Shown here: piece by piece, positions 1-8,093 of the stretch
Layout: each line of letters begins with the position of its first letter
Numbering within the stretch: position 1 is the stretch's first letter
DNA from: Flavobacterium daejeonense DSM 17708
Lineage (GTDB): Bacteria > Bacteroidota > Bacteroidia > Flavobacteriales > Flavobacteriaceae
Assembly: GCF_000425425.1 (NCBI RefSeq)
Contig: NZ_KE384375.1
Location: forward strand, 1-46,403
Reading direction: 5' to 3'
Length of the DNA: 46,403 bases
Translations under genes and position numbers: made by a program
Notes under the pieces: generated by a model
The model's input: the letters and a program-made list of their open reading frames with translations, nothing else
Databases searched by the model: none
What the model was told of the DNA's origin: nothing

Positions 1-17
1 AAATCAAATTTAAACAA

Positions 18-46
18 AATGAGTCCGATAAAATATCGAACTCATT
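18..46. other. Hairpin near the window edge, possible terminator of an upstream gene
   Basis: Two 7-nt arms (AATGAGT / ACTCATT) enclose a one-base mismatch and a second perfect stem (CGATA / TATCG) with an AAA loop. There is no strong T-run on either side, so it may be a weak terminator of a gene outside the window or simply a palindrome. Nothing else is visible between 47 and about 130. Confidence 0.35.
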
Positions 47-156
47 ATTATCAAAATTAATATAAATTTGTCTAAACTTTTGGGTGCAGTCTATTACTCA
101 TTGATGGCTTTTTTTATTTCAAATTTTTAATATTCCGGAGAACGGTTTATAATTTG

Positions 157-164
157 TAATTTTG
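157..164 (+). promoter_or_regulatory. Promoter -7 box (TAATTTTG) for the nucleosidase gene
   Basis: TAATTTTG matches the Bacteroidota TAnnTTTG box. The -33 position 19 nt upstream reads TCCG, a poor match to TTTG. The box lies 39 nt before the GTG start at 204, a reasonable leader length. Confidence 0.4.
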
Positions 165-203
165 CATTTTTAATTTAACAGACTGATAAAATAATTAAAA
201 TAC

Positions 204-788
204 GTGATAACAATTAATCAAAACCATCAATTTCAAATAGAAAACATCCTGTTTGTCTTTGCTTTAGAAATGGAAGCAGCTGAAGTATTTAACGAACAAA
301 ACACCTTGTTTGTAGGAGTAGGAAAAGTAAATGCAACTTATGAATTGACCAAAGCCATTCATCAAAAAAAACCGGATTTAATTGTTAATTTGGGTTCGGC
401 AGGAAGTAGTGCTTTTAAAAAGGGGGATGTGGTGTGTTGCACTCAATTTGTACAGCGTGATATGGATGTGAGCGGATTAGGATATGAACGTTATGTAACG
501 CCATATACTAATATTCCGTCTGTTTTGCAGTATGGATTGCAAATGGAGCAATTCCCACTCGGAGTTTGCGGAACCGGCGATAATTTTGAAATGGGACATA
601 CTGAAACCAAGTATGATGTTGTGGATATGGAAGCTTATGCAATTGCAACCATTGCGATGAAAGAGAAAATACCGTTTTTATGCCTAAAATATATTTCTGA
701 TGGCGCCGATGATAATGCAGCCGAAGACTGGCCTGTTTTAGTGCATAAAGCGGCTTTGGCATTTGGCGAAATTTTTCAAATTGGATAA
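204..788 (+). CDS. Nucleoside phosphorylase-family nucleosidase (MTA/SAH nucleosidase-like)
   Basis: A 194-residue protein of the purine/uridine phosphorylase superfamily, resembling 5'-methylthioadenosine/S-adenosylhomocysteine nucleosidases that split the N-glycosidic bond of MTA or SAH in the cytoplasm. Visible marks are the N-terminal ALEME segment (residues 20-24, candidate catalytic glutamate), the nucleobase-pocket segment VNLGSAGS (61-68), DMEAYA (141-146, corresponding to the ribose-binding EMEGAA motif) and SDGAD (165-169, the family's catalytic aspartate region). It is shorter than the roughly 230 residues of E. coli MTAN, as in other compact family members. Translation starts at GTG 204; no in-frame ATG precedes the core. 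Exact substrate is inferred from the fold only. Confidence 0.8.
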   Translation: MITINQNHQFQIENILFVFALEMEAAEVFNEQNTLFVGVGKVNATYELTKAIHQKKPDLIVNLGSAGSSAFKKGDVVCCTQFVQRDMDVSGLGYERYVTPYTNIPSVLQYGLQMEQFPLGVCGTGDNFEMGHTETKYDVVDMEAYAIATIAMKEKIPFLCLKYISDGADDNAAEDWPVLVHKAALAFGEIFQIG

Positions 789-814
789 AAAACACAATTG
801 TTTTTCAAAAGCTT

Positions 815-1147
815 ATGAAAAGTATTGTTTTTGAAACTTTAGAAAGGATAGTGGGAGTTCCGTTTCAGGATTTAGAAACGGAAACTTCCACTGTTTGTTT
901 GGCAAATAACGAAGAACTCCGAGCTGAATTTCAGCTTCAGTTTACCATTTATGATGTCATGAATTACGTTTATGGAATTGCGGAAACAATACCTGATAAA
1001 AGCCTGATTTTGTCCTTAAAAATCCCTTATCCGATTGACGCGGATTTTTTTTGGAAACAGGCTTCCAAAGGGAAAAGATACCGCTTAGAAAATACTATTC
1101 CTGCATTGGAATTTATCGAAATAAGTGAATTGAATTGGCAAAAATAA
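815..1147 (+). CDS. Conserved-looking hypothetical protein, 110 aa
   Basis: I do not recognise this family. The ORF begins with ATG 26 nt after the nucleosidase stop and runs in the same direction, so it is probably co-transcribed with it. The product is acidic, has no signal peptide or membrane segment, and contains alternating hydrophobic and charged stretches compatible with a small alpha/beta fold (for example LILSLKIPYPIDADFFW near residues 64-80). Codon use matches the neighbours, which supports a real gene. No function can be assigned from the sequence. Confidence 0.55.
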   Translation: MKSIVFETLERIVGVPFQDLETETSTVCLANNEELRAEFQLQFTIYDVMNYVYGIAETIPDKSLILSLKIPYPIDADFFWKQASKGKRYRLENTIPALEFIEISELNWQK

Positions 1148-1321
1148 TACTGTGTACATTTGATTAACTTATTGGTTAATAGTTTTTTTGTTAAAGGGAA
1201 GGCGGTGGTTTTTACGGTTTTTAAGATTAGCTTTTCTTTTTGTTTTAAAGAATCGTTAAACTTTTTTATCTAATTCAATTATGCTCTAATTTTATGCTAA
1301 GAATTTAAAAAACGACTAATC

Positions 1322-2119
1322 ATGAAATCAAAAAACCTGTTGAAAATTGTTTTGAGTTTGATACTCTTTGGAGCTTTTTGTTTTGTTTCTTTTGAAACCT
1401 TTGCTCGTCCGGCGACTAAATTTAGTATTCCAAAAGAAGATAATGTCAAGATAACTATCGATAAGAAGACTACCGAGGAGAGTTTTTTGGAAATCAAAAA
1501 AATGCTTAAAGAACACGGAATAGAAGTTAGTTTTACTCAGGTAAAAAGAAATAAAGAAGGTGAACTTACCGCTTTGAAAATTGTTTTGGAAGATGGAAAA
1601 AGAGGCAATGCGGAAAGTGAAATATCCAGTAATTTGCCAATTTCGCAAATCACTTTTGGACGAAAAGATGGTTTACTGTTTATTTCGGAAGGAAATGGCG
1701 AAATGAATTTGATGAACTTCATGCATTCGGGTAACGGAATGAATTTTGGTTTTAGTAATGATTCTTTAATGGCACAGGATTTTAATTTTTTTGGAAACAA
1801 TAATTCCTTTTTTAACAACTATGCTGATTCCTCTTTTTTCAATTCAAAAGGAGTGAATGTAGATGAAATCAGAAAGCAAATGGAGCAATTTTTCAAACAA
1901 AGTGAAGGTTTTATTTCTAATGGTTCCTATAAGTTTTTTGATGATCCAAAGACTAATAAATTAATCATTATTGATGGTAAAGAATCTGATTTTAAAACTT
2001 TAGATAAATTAGCAAAAGAAAATAAAATTGACGATGTTGCCAGTTTGAAGTCAAAAATAGCCACGAGTATTTATGGCGATAAAGCCAAAGACGGAGCATT
2101 GATTGTTACGACTAAATAA
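1322..2119 (+). CDS. Secreted hypothetical protein resembling the extracytoplasmic part of M56/BlaR1-type proteins
   Basis: A 265-residue protein with an N-terminal signal or anchor (residues about 7-29, hydrophobic, ending near FETFARP). Residues about 40-105 (KITIDKKTTEESFLEIKKML followed by GIEVSF and a GELTALKI segment) resemble a domain I associate with the C-terminal, periplasmic parts of flavobacterial M56 peptidase proteins. The middle (about 125-185) is low complexity, rich in Phe, Asn, Ser and Met. The C-terminus YGDKAKDGALIVTTK resembles the end of TonB-dependent receptor plug domains (typically YG.KA.DGVIIITTK). No M56 membrane or HExxH portion is present, so this is a stand-alone periplasmic piece. 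Function unknown; the family assignment is tentative. Confidence 0.6.
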   Translation: MKSKNLLKIVLSLILFGAFCFVSFETFARPATKFSIPKEDNVKITIDKKTTEESFLEIKKMLKEHGIEVSFTQVKRNKEGELTALKIVLEDGKRGNAESEISSNLPISQITFGRKDGLLFISEGNGEMNLMNFMHSGNGMNFGFSNDSLMAQDFNFFGNNNSFFNNYADSSFFNSKGVNVDEIRKQMEQFFKQSEGFISNGSYKFFDDPKTNKLIIIDGKESDFKTLDKLAKENKIDDVASLKSKIATSIYGDKAKDGALIVTTK

Positions 2120-2141
2120 GATGATGTTTTGAATAAATATG

Positions 2142-2172
2142 AAAACGTTGTCTTTAATGTAGACAACGTTTT
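2142..2172. terminator. Bidirectional terminator between convergent genes
   Basis: AAAACGTTGTCT and AGACAACGTTTT form a perfect 12-bp stem with a 7-nt loop, followed by a T-run on the + strand and flanked by A residues that give a U-run on the minus strand. It separates the + gene ending at 2119 from the minus gene ending at 2185. Confidence 0.85.
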
Positions 2173-2184
2173 TTTTATATAGAT

Positions 2185-2661
2185 TTATTTATTATAGGTA
2201 AAAGAATCAACCCAATCAGAGGTTTTTATGGCTGAAACCAGATTTTCGGAATTCATAAAAACTCGCAATTCTTTGTTGGCTACTTTTTTAGTATATAAAG
2301 CCTTAAATCGATAGACGATGGTTTGATCTTCGTTGTTTTGATATACTTCGGCTAGTTGTAAGTCAATAAAACTGCCATACCACATTCTGAATTTCGTGCA
2401 GGTTTTTGAAAGTTTATCTATGGTAATATTATGAATTACCGAAGCCGTAGCTTCACTGCTTGTAAACGGTTTAAACTTGGAAGTATTACAGGTCATTAAA
2501 ACGCGTTTGCCTAATTCGTAAGCTTTGTTTTTCTGACTTGAATTGATTTGGCTTGAAGCCAATTTTATAATATCATCCGGTTTTGGTTCTTTTTGATGTG
2601 CTTTTTTTGATTTACATCCTACTACTGCAATCAGGCTTAAGATAAGAATCAGTTTTTTCAT
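2185..2661 (-). CDS. Putative lipoprotein, 158 aa
   Basis: The N-terminus MKKLILILSLIAVVGC is a typical lipoprotein signal with the lipobox VVGC (Cys16), so the mature protein is probably membrane-anchored. A lysine-rich linker (KSKKAHQKEPKP) follows, then about 125 residues without a motif I recognise; two cysteines (near residues 58 and 86) could matter structurally. It is the last gene of a long minus-strand run, beginning 2 nt after the stop of the M23 peptidase gene, so the two are surely co-transcribed. A link to cell-wall function is only suggested by that pairing. Confidence 0.65.
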   Translation of the reverse strand: MKKLILILSLIAVVGCKSKKAHQKEPKPDDIIKLASSQINSSQKNKAYELGKRVLMTCNTSKFKPFTSSEATASVIHNITIDKLSKTCTKFRMWYGSFIDLQLAEVYQNNEDQTIVYRFKALYTKKVANKELRVFMNSENLVSAIKTSDWVDSFTYNK

Positions 2662-2662
2662 T

Positions 2663-3376
2663 TTACTTTTTAATTTTTAATAACAGATTAGGGTCGGGAC
2701 AATTTTCTTTGTAAAAATCCAAATCACTTTCACAGCAAACTCCCGGATAATCACCTGAAAAATCGCCAATATTTTTGATGATTTGAAAATGTAAATGCGG
2801 CGCATAATCGCCATTTAATTCCGGTTTTCCCAAAGTTGCCAGTTGTTGTCCTTTTTTAAAAAGCGTCCCGATTTTTAGATTTGTTATACTTTCTAACGAC
2901 AGATGTCCGAATAAAGTATAAAATTCCTGATTTTTGATTTGATGTTTCAAAATAATCGTCGGACCATAATCGCCTGTGGAAGCATTGTTTTTAAAACTAT
3001 GCACACAGCCATCAAGCGGACAAATGACGGCAGTCCCGGCAGCTGACCATAAGTCAATGCCAATATGAATGTTGCGTTCCTGAGTAGTTTTATTTTTAAA
3101 ATTAGAACTTCTTTGGTACAAATTCCGTTTTTCAAGATAGCCGCCAAAAGCGATTTTGCCTACTGTTTTTTTTCGTTGTTCTTCCAGATAGGTTCCAAAC
3201 GCCGAAACATTATTTAAGTTGAATTTATTCAAATCCGAATTAGAAACCGATAAATTCAAAGCAAAATAATCTTCTTGGGAATGCGCATTGGCTAATAAAT
3301 GAACAGGGTCGCTATTTTGGAACAGATTTTCGATGATTTCTTTTTTTATTAAAGTAACACAAAAAAAGCCAAGCAT
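2663..3376 (-). CDS. M23-family metallopeptidase (LytM-type peptidoglycan endopeptidase)
   Basis: A 237-residue protein with the M23 zinc site: HIGID (His104 and Asp108), GHLS (His158) and HLHF (His194, His196). Family members cut peptidoglycan cross-links in the periplasm. The N-terminal 90 residues match no domain I know. No convincing signal peptide is seen, though the first residues MLGFFCVTLI are hydrophobic. The only available ATG (3374-3376) lies inside the terminator-like hairpin that follows the upstream thioesterase gene, and no other ATG precedes the conserved part, so the start is uncertain and a non-ATG start is possible. It overlaps nothing downstream and is followed 2 nt later by the lipoprotein gene. 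Confidence 0.85.
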   Translation of the reverse strand: MLGFFCVTLIKKEIIENLFQNSDPVHLLANAHSQEDYFALNLSVSNSDLNKFNLNNVSAFGTYLEEQRKKTVGKIAFGGYLEKRNLYQRSSNFKNKTTQERNIHIGIDLWSAAGTAVICPLDGCVHSFKNNASTGDYGPTIILKHQIKNQEFYTLFGHLSLESITNLKIGTLFKKGQQLATLGKPELNGDYAPHLHFQIIKNIGDFSGDYPGVCCESDLDFYKENCPDPNLLLKIKK

Positions 3377-3395
3377 GAAAATTCAGCCTGGCTTT
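3360..3395 (-). terminator. Terminator-like hairpin after the acyl-ACP thioesterase gene
   Basis: Read on the minus strand, AAAGCCA..GC pairs with GC..TGGCTTT (one mismatch on each side) and runs directly into seven T residues. It sits about 40 nt after the thioesterase stop. It also contains the presumed ATG of the M23 peptidase gene at 3374-3376, which is unusual. Confidence 0.65.
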
Positions 3396-3435
3396 ATAAC
3401 TTTTTATTAGTAAAAATTAGGAATATTTTTTGAAA

Positions 3436-4176
3436 TTATACCAAATTCAACTGCAATGCATAACAGTTTTTGTCATCTTTAGTGATGCTAAAAACAATGC
3501 AGTCATCAGCAACATTTTCATGAATGATTACCTGATCACGTAGAGAAAGTTCCTTCATGAAATTCATTTCAAAACTTTTAATTTTTTGTTTCAAAATGAT
3601 GTTTTCATCAACCAAATCCATACACCATTCCAGATATTTGACATTATTGACGTGATTGACAATGTCTAAATCAGACAGAATAACCGTTTTGCCAAAAACT
3701 TCTTCTTTATCGGGATTGATGTCAATTTTTGAAAAACCTTCTTTGGTGGCTCTTATTTCCGGAAAAAGTTTGAAATGATCGTGTGTCAAACTTAAAAGTT
3801 CCGGACGACGGCTTTTAGTATTAAAAACAGCCCAAAAAGTTTCGCAGCCCACAATTTTTTCTCCATTCAAATACATTTCCATGGCACGAACCGAACGGGA
3901 ATTTTCCAGACTGTTAATCCAGGTTTTTACCGTGACAGTATCTTTCCATTTGGGTAAAGAGGTAATTTCAACCCGCATTCGGCTTAAAACCCATGCCTGA
4001 TCAAATTGCTGCATATCGTTAAAGCTAATGCCTCCAATTTCGGCGTGTTCTGCAGCAGTAAGTTGCAAAAGGTTGCATAATTCGGTGTATTTTATACTTC
4101 CTGAAGGCAAACATTGCGTAAAGTTGATTTCGTAATCTTTGCTTAAAACAGAAGTGAAATTAGGAGAAATAGGCAT
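3436..4176 (-). CDS. Acyl-ACP thioesterase (FatA/FatB-like hotdog fold)
   Basis: A 246-residue protein of the acyl-[acyl-carrier-protein] thioesterase family, which releases free fatty acids from acyl-ACP. The length and two-hotdog layout fit: residues about 10-130 contain WVLSRMRVEI and TVKTWINSLENSRSVRAM, where family members read W..SR and typically TW; the second half holds SDLDIVNHVNNVKYLEW, matching the family's D.N.HVNN.KY active-site segment (Asp, Asn and His present). The protein is soluble. Its gene lies 27 nt downstream of miaA in the same minus-strand run. Chain-length preference cannot be read from the sequence. Confidence 0.85.
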   Translation of the reverse strand: MPISPNFTSVLSKDYEINFTQCLPSGSIKYTELCNLLQLTAAEHAEIGGISFNDMQQFDQAWVLSRMRVEITSLPKWKDTVTVKTWINSLENSRSVRAMEMYLNGEKIVGCETFWAVFNTKSRRPELLSLTHDHFKLFPEIRATKEGFSKIDINPDKEEVFGKTVILSDLDIVNHVNNVKYLEWCMDLVDENIILKQKIKSFEMNFMKELSLRDQVIIHENVADDCIVFSITKDDKNCYALQLNLV

Positions 4177-4203
4177 GTAAATTTATGATTTCAGATTAAC
4201 GAT

Positions 4204-5127
4204 TTATGATTTTGTTTGAGAATCAATGTAATCAATAATTTTATTTATTGGTGTTTGAAAATCAAACCATTTGGTATTTTCATCGCGTTTGAACCAGGTT
4301 AATTGGCGTTTTGCAAAACGACGGGTGTTTTTCTTGATTTCTTCAATGGCAAACTCCAAAGTAAATTCTTCGTCAAAATAAGCAAATAATTCACGGTAAC
4401 CAACTGTTTGAAGTGCATTTAATGCTTTGTGTGGATATAAATTTTCGGCTTCTTTTAGCAAACCTTCGTTCATCATAATGTCCACGCGCAGGTTGATGCG
4501 GTTGTACATCATTTCCCTGTCGGCTTCTAAACCGATGAGAATAGGAGTGAAGTTACGCTCGTTTTTCTTTTGGTTAAGAAAAGATGAATAAGGTTTACCC
4601 GTGCCCAAACAAACTTCCACAAATCGAATCATGCGTTGCGGATTGAGTAAGGTTTGCGGATTTTCATTGGTAATTTTTTCAAAATAGTCTGGATCCAATT
4701 TTTGAAGTTGTTCCTGTAGATGATTTAGTCCCAATTTTTCATAATTAGCGGTTACTTCTTCACGAATAGCGCTGTCAATGTCCGGAAAATGATCAAAACC
4801 CTTCAAAACTGCATTAACATACAAGCCAGATCCTCCGACCAAAATTACATAATCATTGTGTTGGAATAAGCTTTCAATTTTAGAAATAGCTTCTTTTTCG
4901 TAATTGCCTACGGTATAATTTTCAAAAATTGATTTGTTTTGGATAAAATGATGTGTTGCGGCAGCCAATTCACCAGCATTAGGGACGGCCGTTCCGATAG
5001 TCATTTCTTTAAAAAACTGCCGACTGTCGCAGGAAACAATTTCGCAATTAAAATGATTAGCCAGTTGAATACTCAAAGCTGTTTTTCCAATGGCTGTTGG
5101 CCCGACTATGGTAATGAGGTGTTTCAT
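4204..5127 (-). CDS. miaA: tRNA dimethylallyltransferase MiaA
   Basis: This enzyme transfers a dimethylallyl group to N6 of A37 in tRNAs that read UNN codons. The 307-residue length is normal. The P-loop GPTAIGKT is at residues 9-16, followed by VSCDSRQFFKEMTIGTA (31-47), where Asp34, Ser35 and Arg36 belong to the conserved substrate and catalytic segment, and VGGSGLYVNAVLKG in the middle. The C-terminal part has the family's KKNTRRFAKRQLTWFKRD segment. The gene starts 1 nt after the stop of the ion channel gene, so the two are translationally close and in one operon. Confidence 0.96.
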   Translation of the reverse strand: MKHLITIVGPTAIGKTALSIQLANHFNCEIVSCDSRQFFKEMTIGTAVPNAGELAAATHHFIQNKSIFENYTVGNYEKEAISKIESLFQHNDYVILVGGSGLYVNAVLKGFDHFPDIDSAIREEVTANYEKLGLNHLQEQLQKLDPDYFEKITNENPQTLLNPQRMIRFVEVCLGTGKPYSSFLNQKKNERNFTPILIGLEADREMMYNRINLRVDIMMNEGLLKEAENLYPHKALNALQTVGYRELFAYFDEEFTLEFAIEEIKKNTRRFAKRQLTWFKRDENTKWFDFQTPINKIIDYIDSQTKS

Positions 5128-5128
5128 T

Positions 5129-5962
5129 TTAATTGTTTTCTAATGAGTGTCCGCATTGAGGACAAAATTTTGCATTGCCAGGATAATCGGTGTTATTACA
5201 ATTTATGCAGGGATTTTGAGGCGTAATATCTTTACTTTTATTTATTTTATTGATTTCAGCAGATACAATTCCGGTGGGAACAGCAATGATGCCATAACCC
5301 ATAATCATAACAAAGGAGGCTATAAATTGACCCAAAGGAGTTTGAGGCGAAATATCGCCATAACCTACAGTGGTCAAGGTTACAATAGTCCAATAAATGC
5401 TGGTAGGAATACTGGTAAAACCACTTTCTTTACCTTCAATCAGATACATGGCAGAACCAATAATTATGGTGCTGATGAGAACAAAATAAATAAAAACGAC
5501 AATTTTTCCTTTGCTTGCTTCTAGTGCTCTTTTTAGTTTTAAAGATTGTGTGGTAAACTGCGGATTGTTTAAAATTTTAAACAAACGCAACAATCGTAAC
5601 GCTCTGATGACCGTCAAAATATTGCTTCCGGTAATTATTAACGAAAGGTACATTGGTAAAATAGCCAGTAAATCGATGATGCCATAAAAGCTAAAAATAT
5701 ATCGTACAGGCTTGTTGATGGAAAGAATTCGAAAAATATATTCAATGGTAAACAGTATCGTAATGATCCATTCGAATGTTATTAGATAGGAATGGTATTT
5801 TAAATTAAATTCCGAAACGGTTTCCATCATTACCAACAGGATACTGAAAAGAATGAGTCCCAGTAATATTAAATCAAATAAACGTCCGGCTTTGGTGTTA
5901 GTTTTATAAATTACTACGTAAACTTTTTTTCTGAAAAGTGTATATGTTGATAAAAAGTTCAT
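5129..5962 (-). CDS. Voltage-gated potassium channel-like ion transporter with C-terminal zinc ribbon
   Basis: A 277-residue inner-membrane protein with six hydrophobic segments. S1-S3 lie between residues about 30 and 110, an S4-like helix with regularly spaced arginines (ILTVIRALRLLRLFKI) is at 115-130, and the pore with the selectivity filter TVGYGD is at 198-203, followed by S6 (about 212-235). The TVGYGD filter predicts potassium selectivity. After S6 the cytoplasmic tail carries CINC (252-255) and CPQC (267-270), a small zinc ribbon of the type seen at the ends of many bacterial proteins. Voltage sensing is inferred from S4 only. Confidence 0.9.
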   Translation of the reverse strand: MNFLSTYTLFRKKVYVVIYKTNTKAGRLFDLILLGLILFSILLVMMETVSEFNLKYHSYLITFEWIITILFTIEYIFRILSINKPVRYIFSFYGIIDLLAILPMYLSLIITGSNILTVIRALRLLRLFKILNNPQFTTQSLKLKRALEASKGKIVVFIYFVLISTIIIGSAMYLIEGKESGFTSIPTSIYWTIVTLTTVGYGDISPQTPLGQFIASFVMIMGYGIIAVPTGIVSAEINKINKSKDITPQNPCINCNNTDYPGNAKFCPQCGHSLENN

Positions 5963-5973
5963 ACAATGATAAT

Positions 5974-7335
5974 TTAAAAATGAATGATTTTTATCGCTTT
6001 GTTTTTTCTAATGTAAGCCTGAATCAGACGTTGAATGCCCCGACTGCTTTCCATAGGAACCAGAATGTTTTTCAGGATATTCGGATTGGTAATCTGGTAA
6101 TTCAAATCATAAAAAGCATAACCTTTAAAAACACCATTTTCTACTAAAACAGCACTTCTTTCGTTGATATTTCTGCCGCGGTCAATAATGATTAAGTTTT
6201 TGTTTTCAAAACTGTTTTTGTCAATAAACTGGAGCACTCTTTCATTGTATTCCGAACTAGAAATTTTACCAATACAAGCGCCGTCACATTCGTTGATGGT
6301 GTGCTGGAAACAATGGGTTTTAGTTTCGTATAATCCGGTTAATTTTTGACACAAATGATAATTAGCCGTTATGCGAAATAAGGCGTTTTTTCCGTCCAGA
6401 GCATTTGCATAGGAAAGAATTTCTTTTTTGCGTCCATCGGTTTTTTGCAATTTTAAGCGCAGATAACCTTCGTTGTCTTTTTCGGAATAAATAGCCCATG
6501 AAAAGCGATCTTTTCGGGAAGAACGGTTGTAAACAGGTTTGTTAACCTTGATTTCCTGAAGTTCTTTAATCATTGCTATGAGTTCGTTTCCGGTTTCTTC
6601 GTAGGTAACCGTAAAAACTTCTTTTTGAATTTTTTTAGCACTTCGGGTAATTCCGGTAAAATGCTGATTGACTCTTTTTTTAATATTTTGGCTTTTGCCA
6701 ATAAAAATAATTTTACCTTCTTCGTTGTGAATATAATATACTCCGGTTTTTGAAGGCAGGCTGTCGATAATATCTAATAATTTAGGCGCAATTCCTTTTT
6801 GGATTTCCGATTTAATCAAACCGCTGATAATGGTTTTTTCGACATCTTTATCCAAAAGCATTTTGAATAATTTTACCGTCGCCATGGCATCTCCACTGGC
6901 ACGGTGTCTGTCGGCCATAGGGATTCCCAGAGCACGGACTAACTTCCCAAGGCTATGCGATGTTTGTTCCGGTAATAATTTTTGAGATAATTCTACCGTG
7001 CAAAGGGTTTTGGTATTAAAATCATAACCCAAACGACGGAATTCTGTTCGCAGTATTCGATAATCAAAATCGGCATTATGAGCGACTAAAATGCAACCTT
7101 CGGTTATTTCTATAATGCGTTTGGCAATTTCAAAAAATTTTGGTGCCGAACGCAACATCGCGTTATTAATTCCGGTTAATTTAACCACAAACGGCTGAAT
7201 AGGAATTTCAGGATTGACCAAACTAATGAATTGATCTACAATTTGGTGACCGTCATACTTATAGATAGCAATTTCGGTAATGCCTTCTTCATTGTATTGT
7301 CCTCCGGTAGTCTCTATGTCTAGTATTGCGTACAA
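5974..7335 (-). CDS. DEDD-family 3'-5' exonuclease fused to a GIY-YIG nuclease domain
   Basis: A 453-residue fusion. Residues 1-165 are a DnaQ-like exonuclease with DIE (Asp6, Glu8), HNADFD (86-91) and HRASGD (144-149) acidic motifs. Residues about 190-275 are a GIY-YIG domain of the UvrC/Cho type (GVYYI 198-202, FIGKS 211-215, Arg221). The last 170 residues include a region with two cysteines (CDGACIG) comparable to the UvrC central region. Homologous exonuclease/UvrC-like fusions are known in bacteria and are usually annotated as DNA polymerase III epsilon-like or Cho-like; a repair role is likely. The gene starts at ATG 7335, 77 nt after yggS, and is followed 11 nt later by the channel gene. 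Confidence 0.88.
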   Translation of the reverse strand: MYAILDIETTGGQYNEEGITEIAIYKYDGHQIVDQFISLVNPEIPIQPFVVKLTGINNAMLRSAPKFFEIAKRIIEITEGCILVAHNADFDYRILRTEFRRLGYDFNTKTLCTVELSQKLLPEQTSHSLGKLVRALGIPMADRHRASGDAMATVKLFKMLLDKDVEKTIISGLIKSEIQKGIAPKLLDIIDSLPSKTGVYYIHNEEGKIIFIGKSQNIKKRVNQHFTGITRSAKKIQKEVFTVTYEETGNELIAMIKELQEIKVNKPVYNRSSRKDRFSWAIYSEKDNEGYLRLKLQKTDGRKKEILSYANALDGKNALFRITANYHLCQKLTGLYETKTHCFQHTINECDGACIGKISSSEYNERVLQFIDKNSFENKNLIIIDRGRNINERSAVLVENGVFKGYAFYDLNYQITNPNILKNILVPMESSRGIQRLIQAYIRKNKAIKIIHF

Positions 7336-7412
7336 AATAGTGTTCAGTGTTCGGTTTTTAGTGTTCAGTTTAAAACTGAAATAAATTATTGTTTATCGTT
7401 AATTTAAAATTG

Positions 7413-8072
7413 TCATCTACTTCCAAAAATGCTGCTACCCACACGTATCATGTTGCTTCCGCATTCGATGGCTAATTTATAATCGCCGGACATACCCATG
7501 GATAATGTAGAAAAGTTTAATGTTGGAACTGACTGCATTTGAATGCTATCAAAAATCGCTTTCAAATGAGTGAATTCCTGTTTTATTTTCTCTTGATTAT
7601 CTGTAAATGTAGCCATTCCCATCAATCCCAAAATACGAATGTTTTTCATTTCCTGAAATTCAGTTGAGTTTAAAAGTATTTCAAGTTCTTCTTCGTCAAA
7701 TCCAAATTTAGTTTCTTCGTCGGCAATGTGTACTTGCAATAAACAGTCAATTACACGATTGTTTTTATGAGCCTGTTTGCTGATTTCCTGTAATAATTTC
7801 AAACTATCCACACCATGAATTAAACTCACAAACGGCGCCATGAATTTGACTTTATTCGTTTGCACATGACCAATCATGTGCCATTGAATATCCTTAGGCA
7901 TTTGTTCCCATTTTTCAACCATTTCCTGGATTTTGTTTTCTCCAAAAATGCGTTGTCCTGCTTCGTAAGCCTGCATTAAATCCGAAACAGGTTTGGTTTT
8001 AGAAACCGCAACCAGCGTTACGTTTTCAGGCAATGTTGATTTTATATGTTGTAAATTAGTTTGTATGGACAT
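7413..8072 (-). CDS. YggS-family pyridoxal-phosphate homeostasis protein
   Basis: A 219-residue protein of the YggS/PROSC family, a fold-type III PLP-binding protein that maintains free vitamin B6 and amino acid balance rather than catalysing a known reaction. The PLP lysine is Lys25 within VAVSKTKP; the following GENKIQEM (44-51), WHMIGHVQTNK, LSMGMSGDY and the terminal IRVGSSIFG are all signature segments, with the phosphate-binding loop near the end. It lies 21 nt downstream of the dehydrogenase gene in the same orientation. Confidence 0.95.
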   Translation of the reverse strand: MSIQTNLQHIKSTLPENVTLVAVSKTKPVSDLMQAYEAGQRIFGENKIQEMVEKWEQMPKDIQWHMIGHVQTNKVKFMAPFVSLIHGVDSLKLLQEISKQAHKNNRVIDCLLQVHIADEETKFGFDEEELEILLNSTEFQEMKNIRILGLMGMATFTDNQEKIKQEFTHLKAIFDSIQMQSVPTLNFSTLSMGMSGDYKLAIECGSNMIRVGSSIFGSR

Positions 8073-8093
8073 TTTAAATGATTTAGAGGATGA

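Noticed and set aside
508..795. 95-codon minus-strand frame inside the nucleosidase gene
   Set aside because: It is the shadow of a well-supported gene and its translation has no protein-like features.
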